Shown: positions 43,374-57,180, counted from the stretch's first letter. The stretch: 64,000 bases of DNA from Hypsibius dujardini (GCA_001579985.1 LRSR01002063.1:1-64000); one strand, 5' to 3'. The notes: a model not told the origin generated them from the letters alone. Numbers and translations are program-made.

Positions 43374-45934
43374 GACTGCTGCTCCAAAAGTGTGGAAAAG
43401 TTGATGAAAAAAACCCCAGAATGCTGCGACAATTAGACCTAAATAGACAATTAACAGACAATGGTTCTACTACAATTGGTCAGCAAAAGTTGGGAGCAAA
43501 AGAAGAAGATGGTTGTCTGTCGTCTTGAGACGTTTGTGACTATGAAACAATTAACCAGTGTAGAGCTTCTGGGCATCCAACTTCGAACTCACACACAAAA
43601 ACATTTTGCTCGAGGCTTATCCGAAAACTTCAGTTGATATGGCCTAGTATGAGTACCTGGGTAAGTCTTTCAAAGGGTCTTTTTGTGTGAAAAATTTAGC
43701 AGAGGGAACCCGCTGGCTTTGAGCGAGAACATTGCTCAAGCACTGCTTTCTAGTGTGTCAGAGATTTCATTCATGCGGTCAACAAAGGATGTACGAGCGC
43801 CCCCTATCGTGCACCCGGTGCTCAAATGTGCCCTGAATTTCATAGCATGCCTGTATGTGACCTTGACAGTGTGTAAACCGTCCGTCCGACTATTGCTTCA
43901 TTCTATTGACGAAGACAGCAATCACACTAGAATCACACTAGAAAAATAAAATAGGCACGTACTTTCAAACAACAAAAAGATGGCGCAAAAACTACTGTTT
44001 AAGACTTTTGAGACAGAAAACATTTCATCCAGCCCTCGGATCTGGAGGTTAGTGCTATTTACAGCAGAAACATTTCCCATGGGCTGGATGAAATAATTTT
44101 GTTATTAAACTCAAGAGTTAGCTTGAATTTCTTATTGCTTTTTACGTTGTGATATTTCAATGCTGATCTTTCAACGCAAAAAACCAGTGGCTTTCTTTTT
44201 GCCGGCCCGGTTAGTAATTCGTTTACCAAATTCGGCGATTAGTTCTTTTTCTTCCATGCTCCAATTACCGGTAGCCTCAAAGGCCAGCGGAGCGAACATG
44301 TAGTGTCCTTCGACCTCGGCGTACGTCCTTTTTGCCTTCGGCTTTTCTTACGGAACATACGGCCAGAGTGTCGGTCCGATTGATCGTTCAGCATCGATAC
44401 TAAACGTTCACGGCACGAACTGTGAGACGACCTATTCTCCCTTTGAGAACGTGGAGTTCCTGTTAACCTCAAGATACACAAGAATACGAATACTTCTTTT
44501 CGCAATTATGATTCGCACAACAAATGGAGAGAAGCCAAGATCACAAGACGTTGAAAAGTAGACTGATGAGAAGTTAGAAATCAAAGCGAGAAGTCGAGTC
44601 TCGAACCGATCTTCCAAGACCCATCCTTACCGGACAGACATGGCTACAATGTAAACACGCTCATTCTTCAATCGATACAGCAACATTATTCGTACAGAAC
44701 AAATACGAGAACTACTACAGTACGAGTACAGATATACAAGTGAGTAATATGAGGAACATGAGAATCAATCTTGAAATATTGACCTGCAAATCATGTTAAC
44801 AAATACGAACGTCAGAACTGCAGTCTATAGAGTATGACAGACCTACTGTAGACTGACGGACCCTCAGACATGCCAGATAAACCATCTGCTATTCGAAATG
44901 CTCGTTAGCCTTTCGGACCGACCGTCAGCCATACCGGTAGAGCTTCCGAGGTTCCAGTCAAACGCCATGTACACAAGTATGCACAATTATGCATACTTCG
45001 TCGCCATGTTTTTCATTTAGAATTGAATCTGAAAAAGATTGCTAGCCAAATAATTTTTGGAAATACGAGGACGGAGGAGCTGTGGGCAAATTCTATTGGA
45101 AAAAAACGCCCACAATTCCAGTCTTTTTCGAAAAGCATGCAAAGCTTTGCTCCTTTATTTTTCAGAAATATTCAGGTGATACCAATCGATGTAAAATTGA
45201 ATTCGGAATGAGATTGAATCTCCAATTGAATCTGAGTTGAGAAGAGTGCATTTTTCGATACATATATGCTGAGTTTCCTATATGAGAAGACATGACTAGG
45301 AATGAATAAGCTGGATTTCTCGTACTACAGTAGTACTAGAGCGTTGAGGTTGATGCTGCTCGTAATCGTACTAGCAAGACATGCGAAAGAACTGTCAACG
45401 GGAAGACGGGCATGGATCAAAGACGTCGTTCAGTAGCAATCAGTAGTGACTCGCCCGGACCCCGAACAGATATACCCCAACTCAAGAAAGTACGCAAGAG
45501 GTCCCCAACTTCCTGTGTGTGTTCTCTCATATATATCGATAAATTCCACTTGACGGCCTCCGCCGTGAAGCGGCATGACTCGTCCCCGTCCCTCTTGAAG
45601 AGCTCTTCCATATAAACCGTGTTTCCCGCTGATTGAACTTCCCATTCTCTAACTCACTACACTTATAGATGGTTCGGTCGTTTTTCTAAAGAACCCTTTG
45701 CCTGCCTCTCGCTTTGGGCAATCATTTCTCAAATCTCATATTCATTTTACGGCGTGCAGGGGATAGATATATGACACGCTAACGTCTCCATCACTTCTTC
45801 CATATATTATTTGCGGCGAGGTTGTTTGCTCGTTGACATGACGGGCTAAGAGTCCGTTTTTTTTTGACACTGGGTCGCCGCGCCCGAATAGACACTTTTT
45901 ATTGTCCGTTCCATCCCGAGACATTCACTCTCAA
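43374..45934. other. Intergenic region between PIP4P and RECK
   Basis: 2.5 kb with one retrotransposon-like fragment (44171-44347). Otherwise no supported gene; overlapping minus-strand open frames at 45417-45645 lack family or splice support. The RECK promoter should lie toward the right end, but no core motif can be named. Confidence 0.45.
44171..44347 (-). mobile_element. Retrotransposon-derived fragment (probably LINE-type), broken
   Basis: A short segment reads YAEVEGHYMFAPLAFEATGN, then WSMEEKELIAEFGKRI. This H.F.P.AFET.G.W......I..LG.RI pattern is one I associate with the region downstream of reverse transcriptase in animal retroelements. Only about 60 codons are visible, without a reverse transcriptase core or element ends, so it is an old broken remnant and its class is not certain. 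Confidence 0.45.
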
Positions 45935-48900
45935 ATGAGTCGCGGTGGACTACCGCTCATTTTCACTGTCATCGTATGCTGCGTTACTAGACACTGGAGT
46001 TTCGTCGACGCCGAAGGCATCTGTAAGGATCTTCAATTGTGAAATAAATGGGCCACAATTCTTTCAGCGCTCATTGTTTTTGTAGAAAAACCTCAATTAA
46101 ATCAAACTTTTACTGCAGCAAAATTGTTTATATTTAGAAATATATATTAGTTTTAGATTGCGTTTCCGTTGTACTTGTATATAAGTCTTTGAAAACCCAG
46201 ATTTTCGTACATTTGAAAATAGTTCCACACAGTATTTGAGTAGTGTTTCGCTGGTCATACCTTTCAATGCCAAGTACTAAATTTGTTTTGGAAAATCAAT
46301 TAATTGTAATTTTGTAGCGTTCTTATAGCCCTGTGGCTCCTTTATAACATTAAAATATTCATTTAACACTTTAACGCAGAGACGACTTTGTTTAAAATGT
46401 CATTTTATGTCTCACTTCTACCCAAAAAAGCACAAGGACTGTAGATCATCAGTGTTATAATTATTTCTTTTCATTAGATTTAGAATTAAAAATACCTTTA
46501 CTAAAATTAGACTAATATTTGCTGATGAGTAGTGAAATATTGTTGTGGACCGCCGGAGTCATCCATATCGATTATGTTTCCTCGATTGCTAACCGTCTAG
46601 TGGATCTGTCTGTTCTTGGTCGACCGTTAGGTCACTTTTGATATACATCTACACTCTGTGCAGTAAGTTAGTTACAAATTTAAATGTAAAGTAATGTAAT
46701 ATCAATTAGTAAAATTAATTCTACATGTAATTGCTAGACTTTGATTTAATAAAATCGCAATTGAAGGAGCATAAAAACAACCATTGGGATTAATCTAATG
46801 AATGCAAGCGTGAAATCGATTATTCGGTAATTCTTCTTCTTCTTTTAAGAAAGTGCCGGGAGGAGCCAGTCAGTCTATGGTATCTATGACACAGACAACT
46901 GCGCTTTCGATCAAGAATTATCGATTACGTATTGCCGCAGCGGGATGTGCGCTCCCACTCCGGAATAGACAAAGTACACTTTCTCCTCCCGGCGTCGTTA
47001 CGCTTGACTAAACAAATTGGGCAAGCCTTTTCAAGCATGTAAATGCACTGGTTACACTACTGTGTATGTGTGTGTGTATATGGTATCCGCTAGAATAAAC
47101 ACATATATTTTTGCCAGGGACAAATAAGCGGCTTAACATCCATTACTCTTACCACTGACGTAAGCGCTGATTTATCTTTCCGCTTCTTTGTAGATCCTGT
47201 CTGCTGCGAAAACGTCTCCGGAAACTGTCGCACTGCTTGCCTCAAGGTGAGCACAGCTAACTGCAAAATAATACAAAAACCACCCATAAAAATAATCCCA
47301 TTGGACAGTCCTCAAAGGCCAGTGAGAATAAATATAGAAATGCATAAAACAACAGGGTAAGTCAATTTTGGTGTTTTTATATGAAAGATTTATGTCAAAT
47401 GAAAAATTAGAGTAGTTCGAACACTATTTCATTCTAAATTAAATTTTAATTAATGCATTTTGCGTCGACAGAAAAGTACTTTTACACATTCAGAATCGGA
47501 GCTATTCAAATTCGAACATGTCCTTGAGTGGAATCCGTATAACCAGATGTCGATAAATTTAATACAAGTATTTAGTTTAACCCATTTGTAAAATTGAAGC
47601 CAGATATAGCATAAAATTATAAGTAAAAACCAAAATGCCGCGACTTCAGGAAATGGTGCTTTTATGGGCATAGTAATGCTCTACCCGGTAGCAGCATCAA
47701 GACAGAACAAACACGCTCATTAATATAAAAGCTCACTTCGTAACAATCAGCAGAAGGTGAAACGTTTGTACTTCTGAATGCAAAACTATCTATAAATTTA
47801 TTGAGACCGACAAAAACCGCGTAACTATAACGAAGATTAAATATTTATAATTCGCAAATACTTTGACTATGTATGTACGTAGCTGAATTGGTGGTTGGTA
47901 TCTACGATACAAAGGGCTTATCACGCCCAGTTTAATCAGACACATAATGAGAGTAGATCGATCGTGCCCATTCCTTCATCTTTCCCTGTTTCCAATAAAA
48001 AAAGCAATTTAAAATCCGACGGAAAGTAATGCCGGGTTTCATGTAAAAGCTTTTGCCAATTCCATGGTCTTGGCAATTACACGGCGCTTGTTCGGCAGTG
48101 GGAAGAAGCATGTACCGGAAATTGGGAGACCGCATTTTTTGTGATGCTGTTTGTCGGCGGCGGCGGTGGAAAGTAGAGAAAGATTGTCAGCACCGGAAGG
48201 AAGAGTCTTTGGTTTGCCTTGGCCAAGGATTTAACAGTCGCGTTTTATCTCTTGTGTTCCCTAGATTACCCTTATTGATCTGGCCACGAAGCCCGAACGT
48301 CATCAGCTCTTCACAGCTCATTTGGAGCAGCACTGCGAGAGCACAAAGTACTTGGTGAGGAAACCTCTTGAGGCAAATTCAATTGGAAGCTACCAAACTC
48401 TTCAGATATTCCGCCTAAAAACATTTCACTCTTTGCTCAACTAATACACAAATTTAAATTAAGGAAATTTATTAGACATTTCGAATATTGTTCCTTTTAA
48501 AGGGGCATTTTAACACAAAAGAGACCATCCAAATTGTTCACCTTTTCAGTGGGACTTTATGCGGTGCTTCAACAACACGACAAGAGGTACATATGCATAG
48601 CAGACTACTTTGCCTAAAAGCTGTTTTCTTTGCTGGTATTTGTCTTCCCTGTGTGACCGTGTGCCTCCTCTTGATCGATTATCGAATGGCACTGCTAACT
48701 AAGAGTTTAATGCATCCCATCAACTTAATTCTTTTCTCACAGAATTGCAAAGGGGTTCTAATTGGCCAGGCCGGGAGTGCTGTGTGTTTGCAAAAGACCC
48801 TCGCTGTAGAGTTGCCTGTATTTATGTAAGTTGTTTATCCTTTGGTATATTGCAACATAGACCGGTTTAAACTAAAAATGAATAGTTGTTCCCTTTTTTA

Positions 48901-51900
48901 ATTACTCTCCCGGCTATTTGTTGAGAAAAATGATCAGCTTTAAAACAAACTACCGAGTCATTTCTCACATCATTTCATGCCTCTCAAAAGAAAAAAATTG
49001 TCTGGACAATCAACATTTTATTCTTACGTATCAAGTTGAAAAATAAGCGTTGAAATGTTTTCGTACATTTTTATGCTTTTAAAAGTAAAAAATTTCTGGT
49101 CAAATCATATTTGATTTTTCAAATATAAAACTGAAAAAAAATGTGCAATGTTTCCGAGCAGTTATTCAAATTTATGACAAAATATGTTAAATAAATCGTT
49201 TGCAATGTTGATTTGAAGCTATTTCTTTCGGGTGTTTCTTGGTTTGATGGAGAATTTTATGCACAGGCACAGTCCGTTTACGAACTGGAACCGGTCTGCT
49301 GGTCCAGCAAGGAGAGTGGGCTTTACGACTGTTTCCAGTCCAGAGACGGTATACTACCAAAATAACAATGTTAATTCATTTTGTCAACTTAAAAAAAGAT
49401 GTTGCATTTTTCAGACGCGGAAAAGTGTTGCGGCTTTGTTGCTCACCGCAACGGAAGCTCTTCCAGCAACGTGGGCTGCCACAATTTCTGCATGGAACTC
49501 CTTCCCGCGTCCGTCAGTCCGCCGGAATTCTCCTACAGCGACCTCATTCTTCTCCATCCGAAATGCAGTGAGGCCTCGGAGGTTGTGCACTGCGCCTGGG
49601 GACTCGGCAAAGCCCCTGAGCATCCGTTGGAATGTACGGAGGAAAGTTATATAATAATTTAATTTGGAATCGTTGCAAGTTTTTGGCTGACGTTATTTTT
49701 CTCTCAGGCCAAAGTTGCTGTAACGCATCACTCAATCAGGCTTGCCGGGCGGCTTGTATGGAGGTTTCCAGCAACGAGCTGTCTGGCATCCGAGCAGTTG
49801 AGATTCTCATTTCCTCGGGATGTGGACCTCCTGATCCCACGGAGGCCTTTTGGATTTGTCTGCTGAAAAGTTTAGATGCAGAGAAGAGCACATCGTTCAT
49901 CGCGGCGAAGCAGCGACCCAATCCAGACACGATGAAGCTGCATTGCTGTCTAAAAGCTGCCACTTCTCGCTGTCGAATAGCTTGTTTTAATGTAGGTGTT
50001 AATTTTATTAAAAGTCAATTTAAAAAAAATGAAGGCTATTTATTTGAATGGTCCCCAAAGTTTGCAAAATAAAATAATTTCGAATAATTAAAAGCTGTTA
50101 TTTTAGCTTACATAAAATGGCCGCATGTACAAGACTGGTTCCGGTATTTTGTCTTTTATTTGATTCATTTGTTAGAGAGTCATACAGTAAATAAGTTTTT
50201 TAGGAGTGAAGAATTATGAAGAAATCGTTTAAAAGATTATCATCCATGAATTTTATTAAATATTTAGTGGAATTTATACGATTATTTTAATTTTTAAGAG
50301 AGTCTTAAGGGAATTCTTTCGTAATACTTTGAGGTAGAGCAGAGGTGTTTCATAAAATTGTCATTTATTTAGTTTCATGATCCGGATCTGTCGACCGGCA
50401 ATTTCGACGATGCTTTTTGGGACTGTCTGGAGGATAATCTGGAGTTCAGTCTACGTTCATGCTTTCGTGATGGTATGAGTTCGTTTAGCAAACAAGTTTG
50501 ATAGATGTAACTGAACGTCATTAAAAATTCAAGGTTTGGGGGTTTTGTTAGTTTCTTTGCCTTGCCAAACGGGCTGCCCGACTCTGGGGTTCTGCAGCCA
50601 TTTTAACGACCGCTCCGACATGTCTTTCCGTTCCTGTGATATACAAAGTGATAAACGAGCGCAACGAAAGTTCGAGCAGTGGGGAAAGGAAGGACAGCTG
50701 GCCTTACCGAACGGCACAATAGTCACTTTGAAGGTCCATGAAGAAGAATGCTCACAGACATGGCGCGGAATCATCTGCAATCAGCATATTCAGCCTTGTG
50801 ATATATCCAACTGGGATATAACTTTCTGCCAGTACGTGCTTAATCTTAAACTTTTTTCCCCGCGACATTAGACCTATCTTTGTGCTAGAAATATGTTATT
50901 TATATTATATGATTACTTTATATGATATGATATCATATTATATGATAACTTTGTCTAAATTTAGATGCAATATTAAACTTATAAATTTCCGACTTTTGAA
51001 AATCGTCTTTTACAATGAATTCCAAATTGATTAAATTTATTTTACTTGAAACTACATGTTGTTGTTTCCGGTGACATATTTGAAGGCCATGTACATTGTA
51101 TTTAATCTTTAGTTAAATTGTACTTCAAACTCATTGTAATTAAATTAATTTAAAACTTTTGATTGTTAATTGTTATTCATGCGTTAATATACATTCTATA
51201 TTTTCAGTGAGGATTGTGTGAAGTTGGTCTTCGGTTGCCTGAAAGAGGGTTCCCAATTCCATGCGGCCGAAATTTGTGCAAGCCTTTTCCCATCCACTGC
51301 CAGGGTGATGGAGAATACAACAACCATTTGCAGCAGACTGGAAATTTCTGCGTCAAAAAAGTCGGAACATTTCCTTACCCTGCCGCAGGAGTTCTCGACC
51401 ACGCCCTGCCATCCCAATCCTTGCCAGCCGAATGAGCGTTGCGATGTCCGTCGGGAGAGCGAAAGATATGCAAATTCCACGTACGAGTGCTCGACTGGTT
51501 GTGTGGTATCGAGTAAAGACGGAACGGCCCTCTACGTTGCTTCGCCGGAAGACAAGGTCGTTGTTCCGTATTTGGGAGCAGACGAACGGGTCTGCTACAA
51601 AGTCTGCACTTGCACCAGGGAAGGCCTGATGACGAGCTGTGAAGATATGGGATTCTGTGATCTGCCGGATGGCTGCTGGTCCAATACGATTCACTACGGT
51701 ATTGATGTCCGAATTATCATAAATTCTCAAAATTCTCAGTCAAGCTTGAGAATGGCCATAGCTCCGCCCCTATCTCCCAAAAAGATTTTGCTAAGGCCAA
51801 GTAATTTCAACATGAAATTTGTGAGCGGCATTGCCAAAATTCTTCAAAATAAACCTTTCCATAAAATGAAAATTTTACAGATTCAAGATTTCATTCTCCC

Positions 51901-52578
51901 TGATTATTTGATACAATAAAGTTTGAAAATTATTGAAATTATAGCTCTATTAGAAAACATAAATCGAAGCTATTTTTGTTCCACTTCTGAAAATCTTCCC
52001 AAGTCGGAATGCTTAATGGATCAAATACACGTGAATTAAAATAAGAGTTTGTTTATTTTCTAATATATGATTCCACATGACTAATTATTCCACAGACAGT
52101 TTAATAGTCTTATTTTCTTTAATATTTATGTTTAATAAGAAATTTATGTATATCCAATTTATAAATTTATAATTCTGGCATGAAATGGAAATCAACTATT
52201 TCAGATCATGGGTCGTCGTTTCAAAGGTCCTGCAGTCGTTGCGTCTGCTTAGCCGGGGAGCTTATCTGCAGTGCCGGTTACTGCCTCACCGAAGCCCAGC
52301 GTGATGAAGAACGAAACGCCCTGACTGGGCTACCCTGCAGTTGTCCGACCGACTTTAACCGAGTTTGCGGCCTAAATGGAAAGACCTACCCAACGGAGTG
52401 TTCCGCACGGTGTTCCGGATTGAGCGAATATCACTTCAAGGGAGGGATTTGTTCCCTGGAGCAGGTCTGTCCATACAGCGACTGCGGCCCGGATCATTGG
52501 TGCGTGGAACGGTCGGAGGTCTGTCTTGCTCATCAGAATCCCTGCCAACAACACACTTGCGGTAATGGAATAATCTAT

Positions 52579-52618
<40 letters not shown>

Positions 52619-54290
52619 ATATACCGTATATTGTGATATGCCAATGAAGCCAGTGGATTTATTCTAGCCATTGTACAACTCCAAAGTAGCCAGAATTCCT
52701 GCTACCGTCGAATCGTGCTGCAAATCCGCACAAACTGTCTGTCTGCCTGTCTGTCTGCCTGTCTGGTTGTTTGTCACATGATGAGAGCATTTTTTAACTT
52801 TTCAGTCGATATAAAAACGAACTGTTCGGAACAGCCGATAGACGTTGCGTGCGACACGGATGGAAATGAACACTCGAACCTGTGCAGTCTGCTGCTGGCT
52901 GGCCGTCGGTTTCATTATATGGGAAAGTGCCTGAATGGCTGTTCCTCATATGGACACGTCTGTGGCCAGAATTCGGAGACCTTTGAGTCTGAATGTGCTG
53001 CCTTGGCTGATCGTGTTGGAACGGACTACAAGGGACGCTGTATCACCGTTGGCGGACGCATCGGTAAGAATAATTTAGTTCGCTTTCAAACTTATTGAAG
53101 ACTTTGCTGGGGTTAAAAACATAATTTTTTTATTTAGAAAAAGGACTGCTCAACACTTGCTTGGTAGTGGAAAAGCGTTGCCCACCTCGGGTCCTGTCAA
53201 ACTGCGTTAACGTTATTCCCCCGGATGCTTGCTGCTCTGTGTGTGGTGAGTACTGTACTCTACCGTATTGTACTGCTTTGTTTTGTTTTATTTTATTTTA
53301 TTCTGTTTAGTTTAGCTCTGTCCTGTTCTCTTTGTTTTATTTCATTTTGCCTATTCTGTTCTTTCTTCCACTGCTCTGCACCGTACTTACGCTTTTATCC
53401 TAAGTTAATTTGCAGTTTTTTCTGTTCTCTTATTTTCTAATTCATTCTGTCTATTCTGTTCCGCTCTCTACCATTCTGTACGTTACTGTCTGGTTCTAAT
53501 TTATTTTTTGTTTGTTCAGTTCTGTTCTGCTCTTTTCTGTTCTCTTTTGCTTTATTCTGTTCTGTTCTATTTAATCTCTTCTCTTCCTTTAATGTACCTA
53601 TTGTTCTTATTCTAATCCATTACCTTATGTCTGACGTGGCTGTGTCCGTCCGCATAATTTTGTTCTTTTCTTGTCATGGCCCTTCCAATTGATTTCAAGT
53701 TCCCAAAAAGGATAGGCACGTGTTAAACCATAATATCTTGATTTCAGCTGGAGCTCTTCGGATATTGTTCTCTAAGCGACGACTGCATCGTCTGGCCGAA
53801 CGAAATGTTTTGACCATTACTAGTAGACAACTGATCACCGAACTGCAACGCCTCATTCAGTCCAGTTCCTGTCAAGTACTGGGTTACCTGACCATGGAAA
53901 ATGATATTGTGGTCCTCGTTCAGCGACTGAACGTCACTGGGGAAAGTGCAACCCTTGAAGAGGTTACAGCTAGTAATATTTAAACAGTCTGTCGTCTTCA
54001 AATTTATTAATAAATAAAATAATACAAATAAAATAAAATAAAAGCAATTTTTGTTCCCATTTTAGCACTTGGCTTGCGTGCGAGAATCCGAAAGGCTTCA
54101 CTACCTCATCAACAGCCAGAATCCCCTGATCACGACCAATGCCATGTTATGGCCACTCGCTGGATCGAAAATAATTCACGCTCACGTCCCCCGAAGCTGC
54201 ACTGATTCTCATGTGATGGTTGGATATGCTCAACACCTCCACATTTTGTTTTGTATAATTTTTATTTTTCTAATGAAGGCCTGTCTGTAA
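45935..54290 (+). CDS. RECK: RECK homolog (reversion-inducing cysteine-rich protein with Kazal motifs), complete
   Basis: Sixteen exons, every junction in phase: 45935-46022, 47194-47246, 48265-48354, 48550-48586, 48743-48825, 49267-49348, 49415-49633, 49708-49991, 50373-50472, 50552-50831, 51208-51698, 52205-52561, 52806-53063, 53138-53245, 53748-53962, 54066-54290; 989 aa (human 971). Signal peptide, then N-terminal cysteine-knot repeats, each with a CC pair (VCCENVSGNCRTACLK, ECCVFAKDPRCRVAC, KCCGFVAHRNG, SCCNASLNQACRAAC, HCCLKAATSRCRIAC). Next comes the frizzled-like CPTLGFCSHFNDR region. Two clear Kazal modules follow (CPTDFNRVCGLNGKTYPTEC; CGQNSETFESEC) and one more degenerate. Then VLSNCVNVIPPDACC and a final domain GALRILFSKRRL. 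The C-terminus is hydrophobic (LHILFCIIFIFLMKACL), fitting a GPI anchor. RECK restrains matrix metalloproteases and acts as a Wnt7 co-receptor component in vertebrates. Introns contain repeats. Confidence 0.97.
46023..47193. other. RECK intron 1 with an unexplained short cysteine-bearing frame
   Basis: Mostly AT-rich. At 46849-47007 an AG-preceded segment has protein-like composition (SVYGIYDTDNCAFDQELSI, CRSGMCAPTPE, then stop) flanked by inverted GCCGGGAGGAG / CTCCTCCCGGC words. It does not join RECK exon 1 in phase. Confidence 0.3.
47247..48264. other. RECK intron 2
   Basis: Intron of about 1.0 kb, AT-rich, no supported internal gene or structured repeat. Confidence 0.6.
51720..51960. repeat. 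Possible dispersed-repeat segment in RECK intron 11
   Basis: GGCCATAGCTCCGCCCC near 51755 and GCGGCATTGCCAAAATTCTT near 51822 recall, in inverted orientation, GGGCGGAGCTATGG at 36170 and AGCATTGCCAACAAAATT at 36437. Likely relatives of the element at 35887-36540; ends were not found. Confidence 0.35.
52576..52620. repeat. CTGT tetranucleotide repeat in RECK intron 12
   Basis: Clean (CTGT)n of about ten units shortly after the donor of exon 12; a second, shorter CTGT/CTGC cluster is at 52735-52775 in the same intron. Confidence 0.93.
53258..53600. repeat. Pyrimidine-rich, TTCTGTTCTGTT-type degenerate repeat in RECK intron 14
   Basis: Over 340 bp the sense strand is dominated by T and C in words such as TTTTATTTTATT, TTCTGTTC and CTATTCTGTTC. 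Period about 5, poorly conserved. Confidence 0.75.
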
Positions 54291-54787
54291 GATTTTACTT
54301 TCGATTGTTTCTACATACTCAAAGCTTATTTGCCCCGTGAGTTATTAAAACTGTACGCCTTTCGACACCTGTAATATTATTCATTCACTCTCTCAGCATT
54401 CTAGGCTTCGTGAAGTGCGAACATTCCAACGCCAGCTTGCCGAAATTATGAGTAAAAGTCATTCAAACACCTAAAATCGGTAGGACCATGATTATACTAA
54501 TGTCATTATCAGGGTCTACAAGTTCAAGTTCAACTTCCTGCAGCCAGTTTGGCCAGTTCCTCCTATTTGTTCTGTTATCCGGATTCATTCCGAACGGGTG
54601 GCGCATAATTTATATTTAGCACAATGAAGAGATAAACCAAATAATCGTCGAGCCGAGAAGCTTATCAAAAAATTCTCCGAATACTCCCCGGAATAAATTT
54701 TCATACAAAACCTGCAGAGGAACATCTTTTCCCTCATTAATTTAATTTTCCCATTCTACATTTTTTCATCTTATCCCCGACAACATC
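54291..54787. promoter_or_regulatory. Spacer between RECK and the downstream secreted-protein gene
   Basis: About 500 bp between a stop and the next start on the same strand. No defined motif; presumed RECK 3' UTR and promoter of the next gene. Confidence 0.35.
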
Positions 54788-57180
54788 ATGAAGTTCTTAA
54801 TTGTTCTCGCCCTGTTCTCCCCGGCCGTCTTGGCCGTCAACCAAGTGACTCTCGCTAGCAGTCCAATCAGCCTGCTGTACCGTGCGCATGCCGGTCTCAA
54901 CCGAGTGCAGATTTCCGCCTCGGTCAGCCTCGAATGTCGCCACAACGGAACCGAAAACTTCCAGATCATCGTCACGGCGGATGACCGTTTCAACCGCTCA
55001 GAACTCAGCCACATTGAAATTGTAGGCTGCCGCAATGATACTGGAAGTGGCACCCTGAGTCTGATCTGTCCGTACTCCGTCTTGACCACCATTCCCGCTG
55101 CCGCGAACTGCAACGACTCAGGTAAACAATTGCAAATTGCGCACGAACATGACTACAGAAATAGAAAATAAATTTCACATCACCCTTGCGAATGACATTT
55201 TTAATTAATTAAAAAATAAAGCTGATTATGAAATAATTAAGCGATACGAGTAATATACATTTTCGGACTTGAAAAATAATACTAATAACGATATATTGAA
55301 TGGTTCTGTAATACGATAAAATATCGTTTTGAAATATCGATTGTTATTTTGGTCTTGTTAAATGGGGCAACTTAAGACTTTCTTTGGATCACAATTCGAT
55401 TTTTCGACCATTGTAAACAATAATATCTGTTGAAAAAATTGAACTAATATTTTTCATAAATTTAGAAAATGATTAATATATACTTTGGGGCCATAAAAAT
55501 AATATTGCTAGTAATGACATAATTATGTAATATGATTAATGTATATTTTGGGACTTAAAAAATATAATTCTAAGGACAAAATAATTATGTAACATAATGC
55601 TAAATCGTTAAAATATCGATTGTTATTTTGATTACTTTAAGTGCGGGACAAAATACGTATTTCTTGAGATAACAATTCGGTTTTTTACTAATAAAACGAA
55701 TAATACCTGTTGAAGAAAATTGAAGCTGATATTTTTAATTTGGTTAAAAATTGTTTAAATAAATTTAAATTTACTGTTTAGGTAAGGCCGACTGTGGTGC
55801 AATCCACAGCGGACTGCTCTTCGTTCGGCAGCTGATCGAAGTACCCGGCAGCCAGTCCAAGCTGTACTGGCCGGGATCATACAACGTGACCTTCCAGTGC
55901 CGAGACTCACCGCAAAACCCACCTCCCGTTATACTCATCCCCAGTTCCGGCTCTAGTGGCAATGTCTCCCAGTGTATTCAATGGACCCATGAGTAAGTAG
56001 TAAAATATCGCATCCCTTGTGACCATTTCTGAAGCGGGACATTTTGACCTTTTTTAGGGGATCGACCTCGCGAACCACGACTGGAATGAAGGTCACCATG
56101 GAAATGAGTCAGGGCCTGCACAACTTCAGGCTGGATAGCTGTGAGATCAAGGCGACCAACGGTCTCGGCTTGCCCGTCATTGTGCCGTTCTTACAAAACG
56201 GGTAAGTGGATTTCGAAAAAAAAATGTCTCTTCTTATGAAATGGTCTTACAGTTTTCTAATATGACAGTTTCATCATATTTTAATATTTTAGTATTAAAA
56301 TATTAAAACGTATTTAATATTTTGTTTTATTATTTTCATATTTCATATTTTTAAATTCATTATTATTATTAATATTTATTTAGTATTTTAACATACTAAA
56401 TTAGAGCGGGAGTAATTTTAATTAATAGTAATGAATAATACTGAAATACAGACAAGGAGAAAAAACACGTACAGAATACAATAAACTAAATTAAGCATAC
56501 AGCAAAATATTTCAAATCGTTTCGCTAATTCCAAACCGATAAACTTGTTTAAATTAATACTAAATATGTTACATAAACTCAGAAGAGCCCAAAACACGGG
56601 TTTTATTATGACTATTATTATATCGGTATATGTATATATATGTCCTAATATATAAACAATAATAATTTAAATTAATAATAATACAACAAGTATAATTTAT
56701 TATATATTTTGTCCAAAAGATCCGAGTTTTGTCCATATTTGCAGTATGATTAAGAACATCCCGGAAGTGCACGCTAGCGGTGTAGTCATTCGGGAGGGAC
56801 GCCAGTACGAGCTGACGCTGACTGATCTGGCATTGCCGGTGGATCAGACATTGGGTGGCGTGATAGACTGCAAGGTCTCTTACTGCCGTGCGTCGGACGA
56901 GTCCGATGACAGTCTACCCCTTTGCCCATCTGGCGCTTTGCCTCGAGGAATAGGTAATAATATTTTTAATTATATCTTTTCGTATGTAATGTCTAATTTC
57001 TAAAGGCCAATTCTAATTCCAGCTTCCCGATCGCAATTTAACGCTTTCGGAGCGCAGCCTGCCCCAACGCCCGCGGTGGACCTTCAACTGGGCACGGTCA
57101 CTTTGGTGGTCCACACTGCACCGAATGCTCGGTCCTCCGGCACCGTCATCAATTGCCCCAGCACTACCAGCAGCAATTGA
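54788..57180 (+). CDS. Secreted cysteine-containing protein of unknown function
   Basis: Five exons, all in phase: 54788-55121, 55782-55992, 56058-56201, 56745-56953, 57023-57180 (351 aa). Signal peptide MKFLIVLALFSPAVLA, then a beta-rich looking chain with well-spaced cysteines (SLECRHNGTENFQIIV, LICPYSV, NVTFQCRDSPQNPP, CIQWTHE, DSCEIKATNGLGL, DCKVSYCRAS) and several sequons. The VTFQC...W and CEIKATNGLG motifs hint at immunoglobulin-like or similar beta-sandwich modules, but the match is not good enough to name a family. No transmembrane segment; it ends in a Ser/Thr/Pro-rich tail. The longest intron (55122-55781) is very AT-rich. Confidence 0.75.

Noticed and set aside
45417-45645. Overlapping minus-strand open frames upstream of RECK
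   Set aside because: No motif, and both frames have similar quality, which argues against either being coding.
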